Origin: Flavobacteriaceae bacterium
GTDB lineage: Bacteria; Bacteroidota; Bacteroidia; Flavobacteriales; Flavobacteriaceae
Direction: 5' to 3'
Assembly (NCBI GenBank): GCA_013043685.1
Contig: JABDNT010000028.1
Location: 47,897 to 111,896 of the forward strand
DNA: 64,000 bases
Position 1 is the first letter of the stretch. The number at the start of each line of letters is the position of its first letter. Shown piece by piece: positions 44,890 through 56,440 of the stretch. The notes under the pieces are model-generated. The model was not told the DNA's origin, ran no database searches, and saw only the letters and a program-made list of their open reading frames with translations. The position numbers were made by a program, and so were the translations under genes.

Positions 44890-47532
44890 CTACTTCAAGC
44901 TAGCGAGACTTGCTTTCAGGGTTTCGATCTTGGCAAGCGCATCTGCTTCTTTAGTGCGTTCCATTTTCACAACCTGTTCTGGTGCGTTGTTCACGAAACG
45001 TTCATTGCTTAATTTTTTCTGAACACTTTTCAAAAATCCTTCTGTATAGTGCAGTTCTTCCGTGATCTTTGCAATTTCCTCGTCCACATTGACCGTTCCC
45101 GAAATCGGCACGAAATATTCATTGGATTTCACCCTGAAGGTTATCGATCCATCCAGTGGTTTTGAAACATAATTCAGGTTGGAAAGGTTGCCCAGTTTGC
45201 AAATTATACCATCGAATTCGGTTCCGGTATTTTCGCTGTTAATAGCAGAAAGTTCTATCTGTTCCTTATATGCGATGTTTTTTTCCTTCCTAATCGTACG
45301 GATCCCCGAGATCACTTCAGCGGCAAACTCAAAGTCCGATATGAGGTTTGTATCAAAAGGACCAATTTCAGGCCACTTGGCTACGATCAGTGCCTCTTCA
45401 GGAGACCTTTTGGTGATATGCTGCCAAATCTCTTCGGAAACAAACGGAACGAAAGGATGCAGGATTTTCAGGTTGTCTTCGAGTATCGATATAACTCCAG
45501 CGTAGGTGGTGCTGTCGATGGGCTGTCCATAAGCCGGTTTCACCATTTCAAGAAACCAGGAACAGAAATCGTCCCATACCAATTTATAAGTTGCCATTAG
45601 AGCATCACTTATTCGGTATTTACCGAAGTGGTCTTCTATCTCAGCTATTGTTTTATTGAATCGGTTCTTATACCAATCAATAGCAATTGCTCCCGTTTCG
45701 GAAGGTTCAATTTCCGATGAAACCTCCCAACCATCAATTAGCCTGTAAGCGTTCCATATCTTGTTTACAAATCCACTACCCTGTTTACACAGCTCAAGGT
45801 CGAACATAAGATCGTTTCCCGCCGGGGAGCTTAAAAGCATCCCAACTCGCACACCATCGGCACCGTATTCATTAATAAGCTCGATGGGATCCGGGGAGTT
45901 CCCTAGCGATTTACTCATTTTCCTCCGTTGCTTATCGCGAACAATCCCGGTTAAGTAAACATTGTCGAACGGTTTTTCATTTCGATATTCATAACCCGCA
46001 ATGATCATCCTGGCAACCCAAAAGAATAGAATTTCGGGCGCAGTTACGAGATCTTTTGTGGGATAGTAATAGTTTATGTCGGCATTATCAGGTTCGAGGA
46101 TTCCATTAAAAACCGTGATGGGCCATAGCCAGGATGAGAACCAGGTGTCCAGCACATCGGGATCCTGTTTGAGATCCGATTCAGATAAATTTGAATTTCC
46201 ACTCTTCTCTTTTGCCAGGGTAACTGCTTCATCGACAGTTGCAGCCACTACAAAGTCTTCTTTACCATCCCCAAAGTAGTATGCAGGAATCTGATGCCCC
46301 CACCATAACTGTCGGGAAATATTCCAGTCACGGACGTTCTCCATCCAGTGCCGATAAGTATTTATAAATTTTTCAGGAACCAGATTAACGTCTTTATTTA
46401 AAACAGCATCCAGGGCTGGTTTAGACAGATCCTTCATGTTTAGGAACCATTGATCACTTAGTTTTGGTTCGATAACAGCTCCGGTTCGCTCACTGGTCCC
46501 GACTTTGTTGGTATACTGCTCTATCTTCGCAAGGAATCCTAACTCCTTCAGCTCTTTTACGATTTCTTTTCTGGCATGAAAACGGTCCTGGCCCTTGTAA
46601 TGAAGCCCATAACTATTCAGGGTCGCATTATCATTGAATATATCTATGACCTCCAGCCCGTGTTTATCTCCCAACATTTTGTCGTTTTCGTCATGTGCAG
46701 GAGTCACTTTCAGACAACCGGTTCCGAATTCCATAGAGACATACTCATCTTCTATAATTGGTATTACCCGGTTGCATATAGGAACTATTACCTTTTTCCC
46801 TTTAAGATGCGTAAAACGTTCATCTTCGGGATTAATACAAATAGCAGTATCGCCCAGTATAGTTTCCGGTCTGGTGGTTGCAATAGTGACGAAATCGTCG
46901 CTTCCTTCTATCGCATATTGAAGATAATACAGATTTCCTTGCTTCTCTTCATAGTTCACTTCCTCATCCGAGAGTGTGGTTAATGCTTCCGGATCCCAGT
47001 TCACCATACGATATCCCCTGTAAATCTTTCCTTTACGGTACAGATCTACAAATACTCTTATTACCGATTCGGACAAATCGTCATCCATGGTAAATTTTGT
47101 TCGGCTCCAGTCACAGGAAGCTCCCAGTTTCTTGAGTTGTTCCAGGATAATTCCACCGTGTTTATGGGTCCATTCCCAGGCATGTTCGAGGAATTCTTCC
47201 CGCGATATGTCCGTTTTTGAGATTCCTTCCCTCTTGAGTTTATCGACTACTTTTGCTTCTGTTGCGATAGAGGCGTGATCGGTACCCGGCACCCAAAGGG
47301 CGTTATATCCCAGAAGTCGGGCACGACGTATCAACACATCCTGAATTGTATTGTTGAGCATATGGCCCATATGGAGCACTCCTGTCACATTTGGTGGAGG
47401 AATAACAATAGCGTACGAATCTCTTTCATCCGGTTCGGAATGAAAATAACCGTGCTCCATCCAGTAGCTATACCACTTGTTTTCAACACTTTCAGCACTA
47501 TATTTTGCCGCTAAACTCATAGTTTGGTCCAA
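44890..47532 (-). CDS. valS: Valyl-tRNA synthetase
   Basis: [43 protein letters not shown]. Confidence 0.97.
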   Translation of the reverse strand: MDQTMSLAAKYSAESVENKWYSYWMEHGYFHSEPDERDSYAIVIPPPNVTGVLHMGHMLNNTIQDVLIRRARLLGYNALWVPGTDHASIATEAKVVDKLKREGISKTDISREEFLEHAWEWTHKHGGIILEQLKKLGASCDWSRTKFTMDDDLSESVIRVFVDLYRKGKIYRGYRMVNWDPEALTTLSDEEVNYEEKQGNLYYLQYAIEGSDDFVTIATTRPETILGDTAICINPEDERFTHLKGKKVIVPICNRVIPIIEDEYVSMEFGTGCLKVTPAHDENDKMLGDKHGLEVIDIFNDNATLNSYGLHYKGQDRFHARKEIVKELKELGFLAKIEQYTNKVGTSERTGAVIEPKLSDQWFLNMKDLSKPALDAVLNKDVNLVPEKFINTYRHWMENVRDWNISRQLWWGHQIPAYYFGDGKEDFVVAATVDEAVTLAKEKSGNSNLSESDLKQDPDVLDTWFSSWLWPITVFNGILEPDNADINYYYPTKDLVTAPEILFFWVARMIIAGYEYRNEKPFDNVYLTGIVRDKQRRKMSKSLGNSPDPIELINEYGADGVRVGMLLSSPAGNDLMFDLELCKQGSGFVNKIWNAYRLIDGWEVSSEIEPSETGAIAIDWYKNRFNKTIAEIEDHFGKYRISDALMATYKLVWDDFCSWFLEMVKPAYGQPIDSTTYAGVISILEDNLKILHPFVPFVSEEIWQHITKRSPEEALIVAKWPEIGPFDTNLISDFEFAAEVISGIRTIRKEKNIAYKEQIELSAINSENTGTEFDGIICKLGNLSNLNYVSKPLDGSITFRVKSNEYFVPISGTVNVDEEIAKITEELHYTEGFLKSVQKKLSNERFVNNAPEQVVKMERTKEADALAKIETLKASLASLK

Positions 47533-47648
47533 TTTTTGGAATAAGTATGCAAAAGTAGGTATATCTGTATTATTATGAAAGTGAATAACTTATTTTGCAG
47601 TTTGCCAAAAAGATAGCTACATTAGCATACCTTAAATTTAAATAGATC

Positions 47649-48044
47649 ATGAAAAGACTAGTACTTATTGCGTTAATTGCCTTAATTGGACATACAGTTC
47701 AGGCGCAGGCTAAAATTAGTTTTAAAGCCGAAACCATCGATTATGGAAAAATTGCCAAAGGCAGTGACGGCGTTCGAGTATTCGAATTTACAAATACCGG
47801 AGATGCCGACCTGGTAATTGCCGATGTAAAGTCCAGTTGTGGCTGTACAGTTCCGAAAAAACCAGAAGGACCAATCGCACCGGGTGCTTCCAGTACGATT
47901 CAGGTAAAATATGATACAAATCGTGTGGGGCCTATCCGTAAGACCGTAACCGTTTATTCAAATGCGGATCAAGCGATAAAAGCCCTGAAAATTAAAGGTG
48001 AAGTTCTTGCCGAAGGAAAGAGCGTCCTTGAAAAAACCAAATAA
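47649..48044 (+). CDS. DUF1573 secreted protein
   Basis: ETIDYGKIAKGSDGVRVFEFTNTGDADLVIADVKSSCGCTVPKKPEGPIAPG. Confidence 0.88.
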   Translation: MKRLVLIALIALIGHTVQAQAKISFKAETIDYGKIAKGSDGVRVFEFTNTGDADLVIADVKSSCGCTVPKKPEGPIAPGASSTIQVKYDTNRVGPIRKTVTVYSNADQAIKALKIKGEVLAEGKSVLEKTK

Positions 48045-48066
48045 GTTAATGAACTTATTAGATCAT

Positions 48067-48090
48067 AAACCTCGCCTGTGGGCGGGGTTT
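48067..48090. terminator. Terminator hairpin between convergent genes
   Basis: AAACCTCGCC-TGTG-GGCGGGGTTT. Confidence 0.75.
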
Positions 48091-48092
48091 TT

Positions 48093-49457
48093 TTATAACA
48101 CTTCACGAAGGACAAATTTTTTCTTCTGAAGTATCCCATTTCGCAGAATATCAAGGGAAATTGTCCGTCCGGCCTTGGAGGAAAATAAATTGATTACCTC
48201 ATAGAGCTTATATTTATAACTGGCCTTGCCGTTGATCCTGACCACCTCATCGCCTTTCATTACTCCTACCAAAGCCGCTGGAGATCCTTCACGTACTTCA
48301 GCTACAACATATTTCGGTGCCAGGAAAAACTGCAGGGTAGGTGATTTATAGACATCAAAAATAGCCGATGCTTCTCTTTTCTCTGTGGCCATGGTCACAG
48401 GGTCTATCTTGAAATAATCCACTTCTTTCACTGGAATCAGCCCGTCATGTTCCAGGGTTAGACCTGCCATATTGTAATAGAACGGATCGTCGAAACGACT
48501 GTTCTTTTTTAAAATCATAGTTTTCTTTCGATAATCCATAATCACTGTAAACCTTCTAAGTACTTCACTGCCAAGGCTACCTTTTCTCTGAGGCAGTGAC
48601 CTTATATTTCGCACCGTATTAGAATCGGGAAATGAAGTGGTTACCTTTTCAAACTGAAAGGAGTTCAGGGCAAGTCTGCGAATTTTCGATCGCAGGCCAA
48701 AGATATTACCACTGAGGCCAAGCCCTAGAAAATCTTTAAAGTAATTTTTCGGATTCTCAGTTATAAAATCTTCTTCATCGAAAAGCCAGAGTCCGTCGCT
48801 CGAACCCGTATCTATGAGTAATAGGGCATCAGACTCTTTATGTTCCGAGGCAATCTGTGCGCTGAGAAAAGGTTTTCTATTATAAAATACAATGGGATAT
48901 ACTTCGCAACTCTTACATCTCTTTCGTTCAAATTTCTCAGGCCGATATAAGGTAATTCGCTTCGAGGTATAATCGGTTTTTATTACAAAATCCTTGTAGA
49001 GTTCGAATCCGATAATTCCATGAATGGGTACTCCCATTCTTGTTGAGAAATTGATCTTTTTATCCATCACCATGAATATCCGGTGATTTGTATCGATAGC
49101 TTCACCCACTTTAATAGTGTTGTTATTGCTTACTAACGCATCGATGGAACCTCCTTCGCCCAGACCGCGCAGCTTTACAGGTTGGGCATTATTCAATTGC
49201 AGGGAATCCAGGTCATCTACGGAAAATAACAAGGTAGAACTAACACCGGTATCCAGTAAAAAAGACAATTCAGTTCCGTTAATCTCAACAGGTATTACCA
49301 CAAGATTATTTACCAATTCGAAAGGTATTTTGTCCCTGTTGGATGACTGAGGTAATTTAAAACCGCTCTGGGCGTTAACCACAGAAAACAAAAGGAGAGA
49401 GAATGCCAAAAGGAAGATTGTGCGTATGGCGTTCGCTAATTTTTCCATAGTATTCAA
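48093..49457 (-). CDS. Retropepsin-like aspartyl protease with C-terminal PDZ domain
   Basis: LSFLLDTGVSSTLL, LLIDTGSSDGLWLF; VREGSPAALVGVMKGDEVVRINGK. Confidence 0.88.
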   Translation of the reverse strand: MNTMEKLANAIRTIFLLAFSLLLFSVVNAQSGFKLPQSSNRDKIPFELVNNLVVIPVEINGTELSFLLDTGVSSTLLFSVDDLDSLQLNNAQPVKLRGLGEGGSIDALVSNNNTIKVGEAIDTNHRIFMVMDKKINFSTRMGVPIHGIIGFELYKDFVIKTDYTSKRITLYRPEKFERKRCKSCEVYPIVFYNRKPFLSAQIASEHKESDALLLIDTGSSDGLWLFDEEDFITENPKNYFKDFLGLGLSGNIFGLRSKIRRLALNSFQFEKVTTSFPDSNTVRNIRSLPQRKGSLGSEVLRRFTVIMDYRKKTMILKKNSRFDDPFYYNMAGLTLEHDGLIPVKEVDYFKIDPVTMATEKREASAIFDVYKSPTLQFFLAPKYVVAEVREGSPAALVGVMKGDEVVRINGKASYKYKLYEVINLFSSKAGRTISLDILRNGILQKKKFVLREVL

Positions 49458-49541
49458 GATATGGAAAAATTAGCGAACGCCTCTGTTTTCACTATGGATT
49501 TATAAATATATTTCGCAACTTTGCTGAATAACTCAAAGCCA

Positions 49542-50732
49542 ATGCCTGCAGTATCTAAAAAGGGCCTTTCAATGCCCGAATCACCGATTAGAAAACTAGT
49601 TCCTTTTGCTGAAAAAGCCTACAAGGCTAACAAAACGGTCTACCATCTGAATATCGGCCAGCCCGATATAAAATCCCCAGTAGCGGCTATGGAGGCTGTG
49701 AGTCAGCATAGTCTGCAGATCCTCGCATATACCCGCTCTGAAGGCTCGGAAGGATATAGAGAAAAGATCGCTAACTATTATAAAAAGCAAAATATACATG
49801 TTGGCTCCGATGATATAATCGTAACAACAGGAGGAAGTGAAGCATTACTTTTTGCAATGGGTTCGATTACCGATGTGGGCGATGAAATTATCATCCCCGA
49901 ACCGTTTTATGCGAATTACAATGGCTTTGCCACCGCATCCGGTGTTAAGATCGTTCCTGTAATATCGAAGATCGAAAACAATTTTGCCCTCCCTCCAATC
50001 GCCGAGTTCGAGCGCCTCATTACTCCAAGGACCAAGGCAATTCTCATTTGCAACCCCGGAAATCCAACCGGGTACCTGTACTCAAAGGAAGAAATTAAAA
50101 AACTGGCTTCAATTGTCAAAAAACACGATATGTTCTTGGTAGCCGATGAAGTGTATCGCGAATTTGTCTACGATGGTCTTAAACATTATTCCATACTTGA
50201 AGAAGAGGGCATGGAAAATTACGGGATCATAATAGATTCTGTGTCCAAGAGATATAGCATGTGTGGGGCCAGGATTGGCTGCCTGGTGTCGAAAAATCCG
50301 CAGGTGATCCAAACATCCTTAAAATTTGCCCAGGCAAGATTGAGCCCTCCAACATTTGCGCAAATCGCCAGTGAAGCTGCCCTCGATACCCCTCAAAGTT
50401 ATTTTGATGAGGTCATTGACGAATATAAAGATCGCAGGGATACTTTAATCAGGCTGTTGGAAGAAATTCCAGGAGTAAAAGTCGGACATCCTAAAGGTGC
50501 CTTCTACTGTATTGCCGAATTACCGGTCAAGGACAGTGACGACTTCGCCCGATGGCTGCTCGAATCTTTCGATGTGGATGGTGAAACTGTGATGGTCGCT
50601 CCGGCTGCAGGATTTTATTCGTCTGAAGGTGAAGGAATGAACCAAATTCGAATTGCATATGTTCTTCAGAAAGAAAGCCTGGTAAAAGCAGTTCGTATCC
50701 TGAAAGCTGCCCTGGAACAATACCCCGGCTGA
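49542..50732 (+). CDS. Class I/II aminotransferase (start at MPAVSKKG)
   Basis: NIGQPDIKSP; NPGNPTGYLYSKEE; DSVSKRYSMCGARIGCLVS. Confidence 0.92.
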   Translation: MPAVSKKGLSMPESPIRKLVPFAEKAYKANKTVYHLNIGQPDIKSPVAAMEAVSQHSLQILAYTRSEGSEGYREKIANYYKKQNIHVGSDDIIVTTGGSEALLFAMGSITDVGDEIIIPEPFYANYNGFATASGVKIVPVISKIENNFALPPIAEFERLITPRTKAILICNPGNPTGYLYSKEEIKKLASIVKKHDMFLVADEVYREFVYDGLKHYSILEEEGMENYGIIIDSVSKRYSMCGARIGCLVSKNPQVIQTSLKFAQARLSPPTFAQIASEAALDTPQSYFDEVIDEYKDRRDTLIRLLEEIPGVKVGHPKGAFYCIAELPVKDSDDFARWLLESFDVDGETVMVAPAAGFYSSEGEGMNQIRIAYVLQKESLVKAVRILKAALEQYPG

Positions 50733-51745
50733 TGTTCATCGAAAAAAACAAATCACTTCGCAACTACAATACTTTCGGTATTGATGTAACCGCAAGGGCT
50801 TTTGTTTCTGTTGAATCCCTTGAGGACCTCAGGACCATACTGAAAGATTATACCCCCGATGAAGTCTTCATTCTCGGCGGAGGAAGTAATATGCTACTTA
50901 CCGCCCCTATAGACAAACTGGTCGTACACATCAATTTAAAAGGTATTGAAGTGCTTTCGAGAACTGAGGACGAGGTTATACTGGAGATACAAGCCGGGGA
51001 AAATTGGCACGAATTGGTGATGTATTGCATTGAGAATGATTTCGGAGGTATAGAGAACCTCTCTCTTATTCCAGGAAATACAGGGACAGCACCCATTCAG
51101 AATATTGGAGCATATGGTGTTGAACTTGAGGATGTTTTCGAAAGTTGTACCGCTATCGAATGTACAACTGGGGTATTACGAAGTTTTTCCCGTGAGGAAT
51201 GTAAGTTCGGATACCGGAACTCTATTTTTAAGGATGAGGCCAAAGACCAGTATATAATTACTTCCGTCATGCTCAGGTTAACGAGTAAAAATCATAAAAT
51301 AAATAGTTCTTACGGAGCTATATCAGATGTTCTCGCCAAAAGGAATATTGAAAACCCTACAATTAAAGATATTTCGGAGGCTGTGATCTCTATAAGGAGA
51401 TCTAAATTACCTGATCCTGCAGAAATCGGAAACAGTGGTAGTTTCTTTAAGAATCCTGTGTTGTCATCGGAGGAATTCAAGAAATTCCGAAGTAAAAACC
51501 CTGAAGCGCCGTATTATGAAGTTTCGGCTACTCAATTCAAAATACCGGCAGGATGGTTAATCGATCAGGCTGGCTTTAAAGGAAAGCGATACGGGGATGC
51601 AGGTATTCATAAACATCAGGCTTTGGTATTGGTGAATCATGGCAACGCCAGCGGTTCTGAAATTTGGAACCTGGCTCTTAAGATTCAGAAAAAAGTGAAA
51701 GAAGACTTTGGTATCTATATTGAACCAGAAGTTAATGTGATTTAA
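50732..51745 (+). CDS. murB: UDP-N-acetylmuramate dehydrogenase
   Basis: LRNYNTFGIDVTA; LGGGSNMLLT; IPGNTGTAPIQNIGAYGVE; GNSGSFFKNPV. Confidence 0.96.
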   Translation: MFIEKNKSLRNYNTFGIDVTARAFVSVESLEDLRTILKDYTPDEVFILGGGSNMLLTAPIDKLVVHINLKGIEVLSRTEDEVILEIQAGENWHELVMYCIENDFGGIENLSLIPGNTGTAPIQNIGAYGVELEDVFESCTAIECTTGVLRSFSREECKFGYRNSIFKDEAKDQYIITSVMLRLTSKNHKINSSYGAISDVLAKRNIENPTIKDISEAVISIRRSKLPDPAEIGNSGSFFKNPVLSSEEFKKFRSKNPEAPYYEVSATQFKIPAGWLIDQAGFKGKRYGDAGIHKHQALVLVNHGNASGSEIWNLALKIQKKVKEDFGIYIEPEVNVI

Positions 51746-52344
51746 TCCATTCCAAGTACCGAATTCACTACGTGCACTACTCCATTATTAGCTTGAATAT
51801 CGCTTTTCCCAACTGTAGCGATATTTCCCTTTGAATCGGTCACAAGGATGTCATTATCTTTTTTGCTTACGGTCAATTGTTCTCCCGAAATAGTAATAAG
51901 CGAGACTGCTCCTTTCTTAAGGGCCTGGATAAGCGTGACGGAGTCATAAGTTCCTTCCACAATATGACTCTTAACCATAGACACCAACAGCGGCTTGTTT
52001 TCTGTCATAGGTAGCTTTTTAACCGATTCTTCATCCATCGAATTAAAGGCGTCGTCTGATGGTGCGAAAAGGGTATAGGGACCTTCTTCCTTCATTAATT
52101 GATCCGATACTTCTGCCGAGACAATATATCTCGCAAAAGACATACATTCTTTAGTACTCATCACCCTTGCCATCACACTATTTGCCTGGGAAATTGCTTC
52201 TTTTTTTTCAGTGTTTTGTTTTGGTTCCTCTGCTATAACTTCCTCAGCGACTTCCAATTCCGCTTCGGATTTTACATCTTCCTTGCATGCGGCCAGGACA
52301 GAAATAATAATTAACAGGGGAAGGATCGAAAATGGTAATTTCAT
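51742..52344 (-). CDS. Fasciclin-domain lipoprotein (start at MKLPFSILP)
   Basis: Lipobox VLAAC; GPYTLFAPSDDAFNSM; GVVHVVNSVL. Confidence 0.9.
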   Translation of the reverse strand: MKLPFSILPLLIIISVLAACKEDVKSEAELEVAEEVIAEEPKQNTEKKEAISQANSVMARVMSTKECMSFARYIVSAEVSDQLMKEEGPYTLFAPSDDAFNSMDEESVKKLPMTENKPLLVSMVKSHIVEGTYDSVTLIQALKKGAVSLITISGEQLTVSKKDNDILVTDSKGNIATVGKSDIQANNGVVHVVNSVLGMD

Positions 52345-52434
52345 AGTGAGATTGTTTTTTACAAAGGCTAAAAATAACCAAAATAGCCACATTTCACCAA
52401 GAAAGATTGTATTTTTGCCTCTCAATTAATTGAG

Positions 52435-52644
52435 ATGGGACTATTAGTTATCACACTGCTTTTATTATTACTTGCTGTTGCAGGTATAGCCATAAAAATT
52501 TGGGGTAAAAAGGACGGGGAATTTGCCGGTACATGTGCGAGTCAGAGCCCATTTTTGAACAAGGATGGTGAAGCATGTGGCTTTTGTGGAAAGACACCGG
52601 ACCAATTCGACTCCTGTACCGAGGAAGCCCATCAGTCGTCATAA
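52435..52644 (+). CDS. Small TM protein with Cys-rich tail
   Basis: N-terminal TM; GTCASQSPFLNKDGEACGFCGKTPDQFDSC. Confidence 0.7.
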   Translation: MGLLVITLLLLLLAVAGIAIKIWGKKDGEFAGTCASQSPFLNKDGEACGFCGKTPDQFDSCTEEAHQSS

Positions 52645-52659
52645 TTTCAACCAGGGCCT

Positions 52660-53754
52660 ATGCTACTAATTTTCCTGCTCGGATTAGTTGTTCTGGTTAA
52701 TTCTATCTACTACGTATTTTTCTCTACTTTTTTATTTCATAGGGGCCGTAAGCGATCCGAATCTGCTCAGTTTCCTGTTTCGGTTCTTATCTGTGCGAAA
52801 AACGAAATGCAAAACTTAAGCAAGCACATACCCCTGTGGCTGGCCCAGGATTACCCGAATTTCGAATTGATCCTTATAAATGATGCGTCCTCGGACAATA
52901 CCCTCGAAATAATGAATCATTTTGCAGACTCAGATCCTCGGATAAAGGTTGTTGATGTTGAAAATAATGAAGCATTCTGGGGAAGTAAGAAATATGCACT
53001 AACCCTGGGGATAAAGAAAGCCTCGAATAAAAGAATGCTATTTACCGATGCTGATTGCCGCCCTGCATCCGGCTCGTGGATCACCCATATGGCATCCAAT
53101 TTTTCTGAAGAAAAACAAATAATACTTGGATATGGAGCTTATGATAAGAAGCCAGGGCTTCTGAATGCCCTGATTCGTTTTGAAACCCTTATTACTGCGC
53201 TCCAATATTTCTCGTATGCCTATAACGGAATACCCTATATGGGTGTTGGCCGAAATCTGGCTTATACCAGTAATTTATTTTATGCCAATAAGGGTTTTAC
53301 CGCTCACATGAACGTGCGTTCAGGCGACGATGACCTGTTTGTAAACCAGGCAGCAACAAGTACGAATACCTCTTTACAATACCATCCAGATTCTTTCACC
53401 TATTCAATTCCAAAGAAGTCATGGGGAAGCTGGATAAAACAGAAAAAGCGTCATAGTAGCACCGCGAAATTCTATAAGCCGAAACATAAATTCCTCTTAG
53501 GGACGTATTACGTTTTCAACCTGTTATTCTGGATTATAGCTATTAGCGCACTCCTATTTTACAACTGGAAAATCACGCTACCTATCTTATTATCCAGGTT
53601 CTTGATACAATATGTGGTATGTGCTAAGGCTGCAAGGAAGTTCAACGAATTAGGACTTGTTGTTTTTATTCCACTTTTGGAATTATTTTTAGTGTGTGTT
53701 CAATTATTTATCTTTATTAGCAGTAGGAAATCAAAACAACACCCTTGGAAGTGA
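52660..53754 (+). CDS. Family 2 glycosyltransferase, membrane
   Basis: VSVLICAKNEMQNLSKHIPLWLAQDYPNFELILINDASSDNT; TDADCRP; multiple TM. Confidence 0.93.
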   Translation: MLLIFLLGLVVLVNSIYYVFFSTFLFHRGRKRSESAQFPVSVLICAKNEMQNLSKHIPLWLAQDYPNFELILINDASSDNTLEIMNHFADSDPRIKVVDVENNEAFWGSKKYALTLGIKKASNKRMLFTDADCRPASGSWITHMASNFSEEKQIILGYGAYDKKPGLLNALIRFETLITALQYFSYAYNGIPYMGVGRNLAYTSNLFYANKGFTAHMNVRSGDDDLFVNQAATSTNTSLQYHPDSFTYSIPKKSWGSWIKQKKRHSSTAKFYKPKHKFLLGTYYVFNLLFWIIAISALLFYNWKITLPILLSRFLIQYVVCAKAARKFNELGLVVFIPLLELFLVCVQLFIFISSRKSKQHPWK

Positions 53755-54317
53755 CTAAAAATGACATTCTTCAGCAGATAAGACTGGCGAAAAGCGGTAA
53801 TCAAAGCGCATTTCGTTTTTTGCTGGATAGCTATTGGAATGATGTGTATGGATTTCAACTTAAGCGGGTGAAAGACGAATACGAAGCGGAAGATATTACC
53901 ATCGAGACTTTTGCCAAAGCTTTCGATAAGATCGAAACCTTCAATGAGAAATATACTTTCGGTACCTGGCTTATCACCATTTCTAAAAATATTCAAATAG
54001 ATAAAAGCCGGAAGAGAAAAGCCTCAATTCATTCTAAAACCACCGATACCAGCGATGAACACGTACATAAAATCGCGGATGTATCCCCTACTCCCGAAGA
54101 TAAGCTTATTACCGAACAGCATCTTGACGAGTTACTTCAGTTCATAAAACAACTGAAACCGCATTACCAGGATGTGATCAACCTTAGATATTTTCAGGAA
54201 ATGAGTTATAACGAAATTTCTGAACATCTGGACGAACCCCTCAATAATGTTAAAGTACGATTGTTACGTGCTAAAAAACTCCTCTCGGAAATAATTACCC
54301 AAAATCACTCGCATTGA
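53745..54317 (+). CDS. ECF-type RNA polymerase sigma factor
   Basis: DEYEAEDITIETFAKAFDKIETF; FGTWLITISKNIQIDKSRK; DVINLRYFQEMSYNEISEHLDEPLNNVKVRLLRAKKLL. Confidence 0.94.
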   Translation: MEVTKNDILQQIRLAKSGNQSAFRFLLDSYWNDVYGFQLKRVKDEYEAEDITIETFAKAFDKIETFNEKYTFGTWLITISKNIQIDKSRKRKASIHSKTTDTSDEHVHKIADVSPTPEDKLITEQHLDELLQFIKQLKPHYQDVINLRYFQEMSYNEISEHLDEPLNNVKVRLLRAKKLLSEIITQNHSH

Positions 54318-55525
54318 AGCTTTCCCTTAAAAAATTTGGGCCCGGATTCATTTTCGCAGGGGCCGCTATCGGGGTTTCACATTTGGTACAATCCACAAGG
54401 GCTGGTGCCGATTTCGGATTCGGTCTGCTTTGGGCCTTGCTACTCATAAATGCTGTAAAGTATCCGTTTTTTCAATTCGGGCCGCGATATGCTTCGGCCA
54501 CAGGAGAGTCCTTGCTTGAGGGATATCGGAAAATGGGCAAAAGTGTGATCTATATCTACTTCGTACTTACTTTCGCGACGATGTTCACTATTCAAACTGC
54601 GGTCACCATTGTTACGGCGGGGATCGCTACTTCCCTTTTCGGTTTTGGTACGCCGGTGTTATGGACAGCAGTCATCACCGTAATTTGTTTTACCATACTG
54701 GTTATTGGGCGCTATAAATTACTGGATTCTCTAATGAAGATAATTGTTATTGGACTCACTATTAGTACCCTCATCGCGGTGGTCTTTGCTGTTGACCCAG
54801 GTGCTATTACCTCATTCGACCCCATTCTCCCAACTGAAACTGCTGCAGTTGCTTTCCTTATTGCATTCATGGGCTGGATGCCTGCACCTCTGGATATATC
54901 CATTTGGCATTCGATTTGGACGGTTGAAAAAAAGAAGCTTAATCCATCTATTAAACCAGATCAATCCCGTTTCGATTTCAATGTGGGTTATATTACAACG
55001 ACGGCTCTTGCGATAGGATTTCTGGCATTAGGTGCGCTGGTTATGTTTGGTGCAAATGAATCTTTTTCCCTGAACAGCGGGGTATTTGCCAACCAGCTTA
55101 TTTCGATGTATACACAAAGCCTGGGAGATTGGGCAAAGATGCTTATTGGTATTGCCGCCCTCACTACTATGTTCAGCACTACTCTCACAACTCTCGACGG
55201 ATCTCCTAGAGTAATGCATAAAACCCAGGAAATTATATTCGGCAAACAGTTAAAAAAAGGGTATCTGTACTGGCTGTTGATTCTGGCCGGGGGTACCCTG
55301 ATCATTTTCTTTTTACTCCTTTCGGAAATGAAACTTCTTGTAGAAATTGCTACCATCTTATCGTTTCTTACGGCTCCATTTTATGCTTTTTTCAATTACA
55401 GGCTAATCTCAGGAAAACACACGCCGGTAGACGCCCGTCCCGGAAATTTTCTTAAGTTTTACAGTGTAGTAAGCATATTTATTCTTGTAGGATTCAGTAC
55501 CTGGTATCTTAGCACTCTCTTATGA
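54314..55525 (+). CDS. Nramp family divalent metal transporter
   Basis: GPGFIFAGAAIGVSHLVQSTRAGADFGFGLLWALL; GWMPAPLDISIW. Confidence 0.9.
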   Translation: MKLSLKKFGPGFIFAGAAIGVSHLVQSTRAGADFGFGLLWALLLINAVKYPFFQFGPRYASATGESLLEGYRKMGKSVIYIYFVLTFATMFTIQTAVTIVTAGIATSLFGFGTPVLWTAVITVICFTILVIGRYKLLDSLMKIIVIGLTISTLIAVVFAVDPGAITSFDPILPTETAAVAFLIAFMGWMPAPLDISIWHSIWTVEKKKLNPSIKPDQSRFDFNVGYITTTALAIGFLALGALVMFGANESFSLNSGVFANQLISMYTQSLGDWAKMLIGIAALTTMFSTTLTTLDGSPRVMHKTQEIIFGKQLKKGYLYWLLILAGGTLIIFFLLLSEMKLLVEIATILSFLTAPFYAFFNYRLISGKHTPVDARPGNFLKFYSVVSIFILVGFSTWYLSTLL

Positions 55526-55561
55526 GTAATTTATTGTAAACTTTGTACCTTTGTCCCCGCT

Positions 55562-56434
55562 ATGGAAGTAAATACTGTCGATATTCAAAAACCACAGCCC
55601 AAGCCAAAATGGCTTAGGGTTAAACTCCCTACCGGTAAGAAATACACGGAATTAAGGGGTTTGGTCGATAAATACAATTTGCACACCATTTGTACCAGTG
55701 GTAGTTGTCCCAATATGGGAGAATGCTGGACAGAAGGTACGGCTACGTTTATGATCCTTGGAAATATCTGTACCCGATCCTGCGGATTTTGTGGCGTTAA
55801 GACCGGAAGGCCGCAATCGGTAGATTGGGATGAGCCTGAAAAGGTAGCGCGTTCCATTAAAATAATGGATATCAAGCATGCGGTTATCACCTCAGTAGAC
55901 CGGGATGATCTCAAGGATATGGGATCGATTATCTGGGCTGAAACGATCAAGGCCATTCGCCGAATGAACCCGCAGACGACCCTGGAAACCCTGATACCGG
56001 ATTTTCAGGGAGAAACACGCAATATCGACCGTATAATCCAAGTCAAACCTGAAGTTGTTTCCCATAACATGGAAACAGTGAAGCGACTTACGCGTGAGGT
56101 GCGCATTCAAGCCAAATACGAGCGAAGCCTTGAAGTATTGCGTTATCTTAAAGAACAGGGCATAGAACGCACCAAAAGCGGTATTATGCTTGGCCTGGGT
56201 GAAACCGAGGAAGAAGTGTTACAAACTATGCAGGATTTGCGAAATGTCGGGCTCGATATCGTTACTATCGGACAATATCTTCAACCTTCCAAAAAACACC
56301 TACCTGTGAAGGAGTTCATTAACCCGGAGCAGTTCAAAAAGTATGAGACTATTGGGCTGGAAATGGGTTTCAGACATGTTGAAAGCGGTGCGCTCGTTCG
56401 ATCTTCTTATAAAGCGCAAAAACACCTTACATAG
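55562..56434 (+). CDS. lipA: Lipoyl synthase
   Basis: [48 protein letters not shown]. Confidence 0.97.
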   Translation: MEVNTVDIQKPQPKPKWLRVKLPTGKKYTELRGLVDKYNLHTICTSGSCPNMGECWTEGTATFMILGNICTRSCGFCGVKTGRPQSVDWDEPEKVARSIKIMDIKHAVITSVDRDDLKDMGSIIWAETIKAIRRMNPQTTLETLIPDFQGETRNIDRIIQVKPEVVSHNMETVKRLTREVRIQAKYERSLEVLRYLKEQGIERTKSGIMLGLGETEEEVLQTMQDLRNVGLDIVTIGQYLQPSKKHLPVKEFINPEQFKKYETIGLEMGFRHVESGALVRSSYKAQKHLT

Positions 56435-56440
56435 CCTATT

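Noticed and set aside
46576-46983. 135-aa plus-strand ORF
   Set aside because: Antisense to valS with no domain signal.
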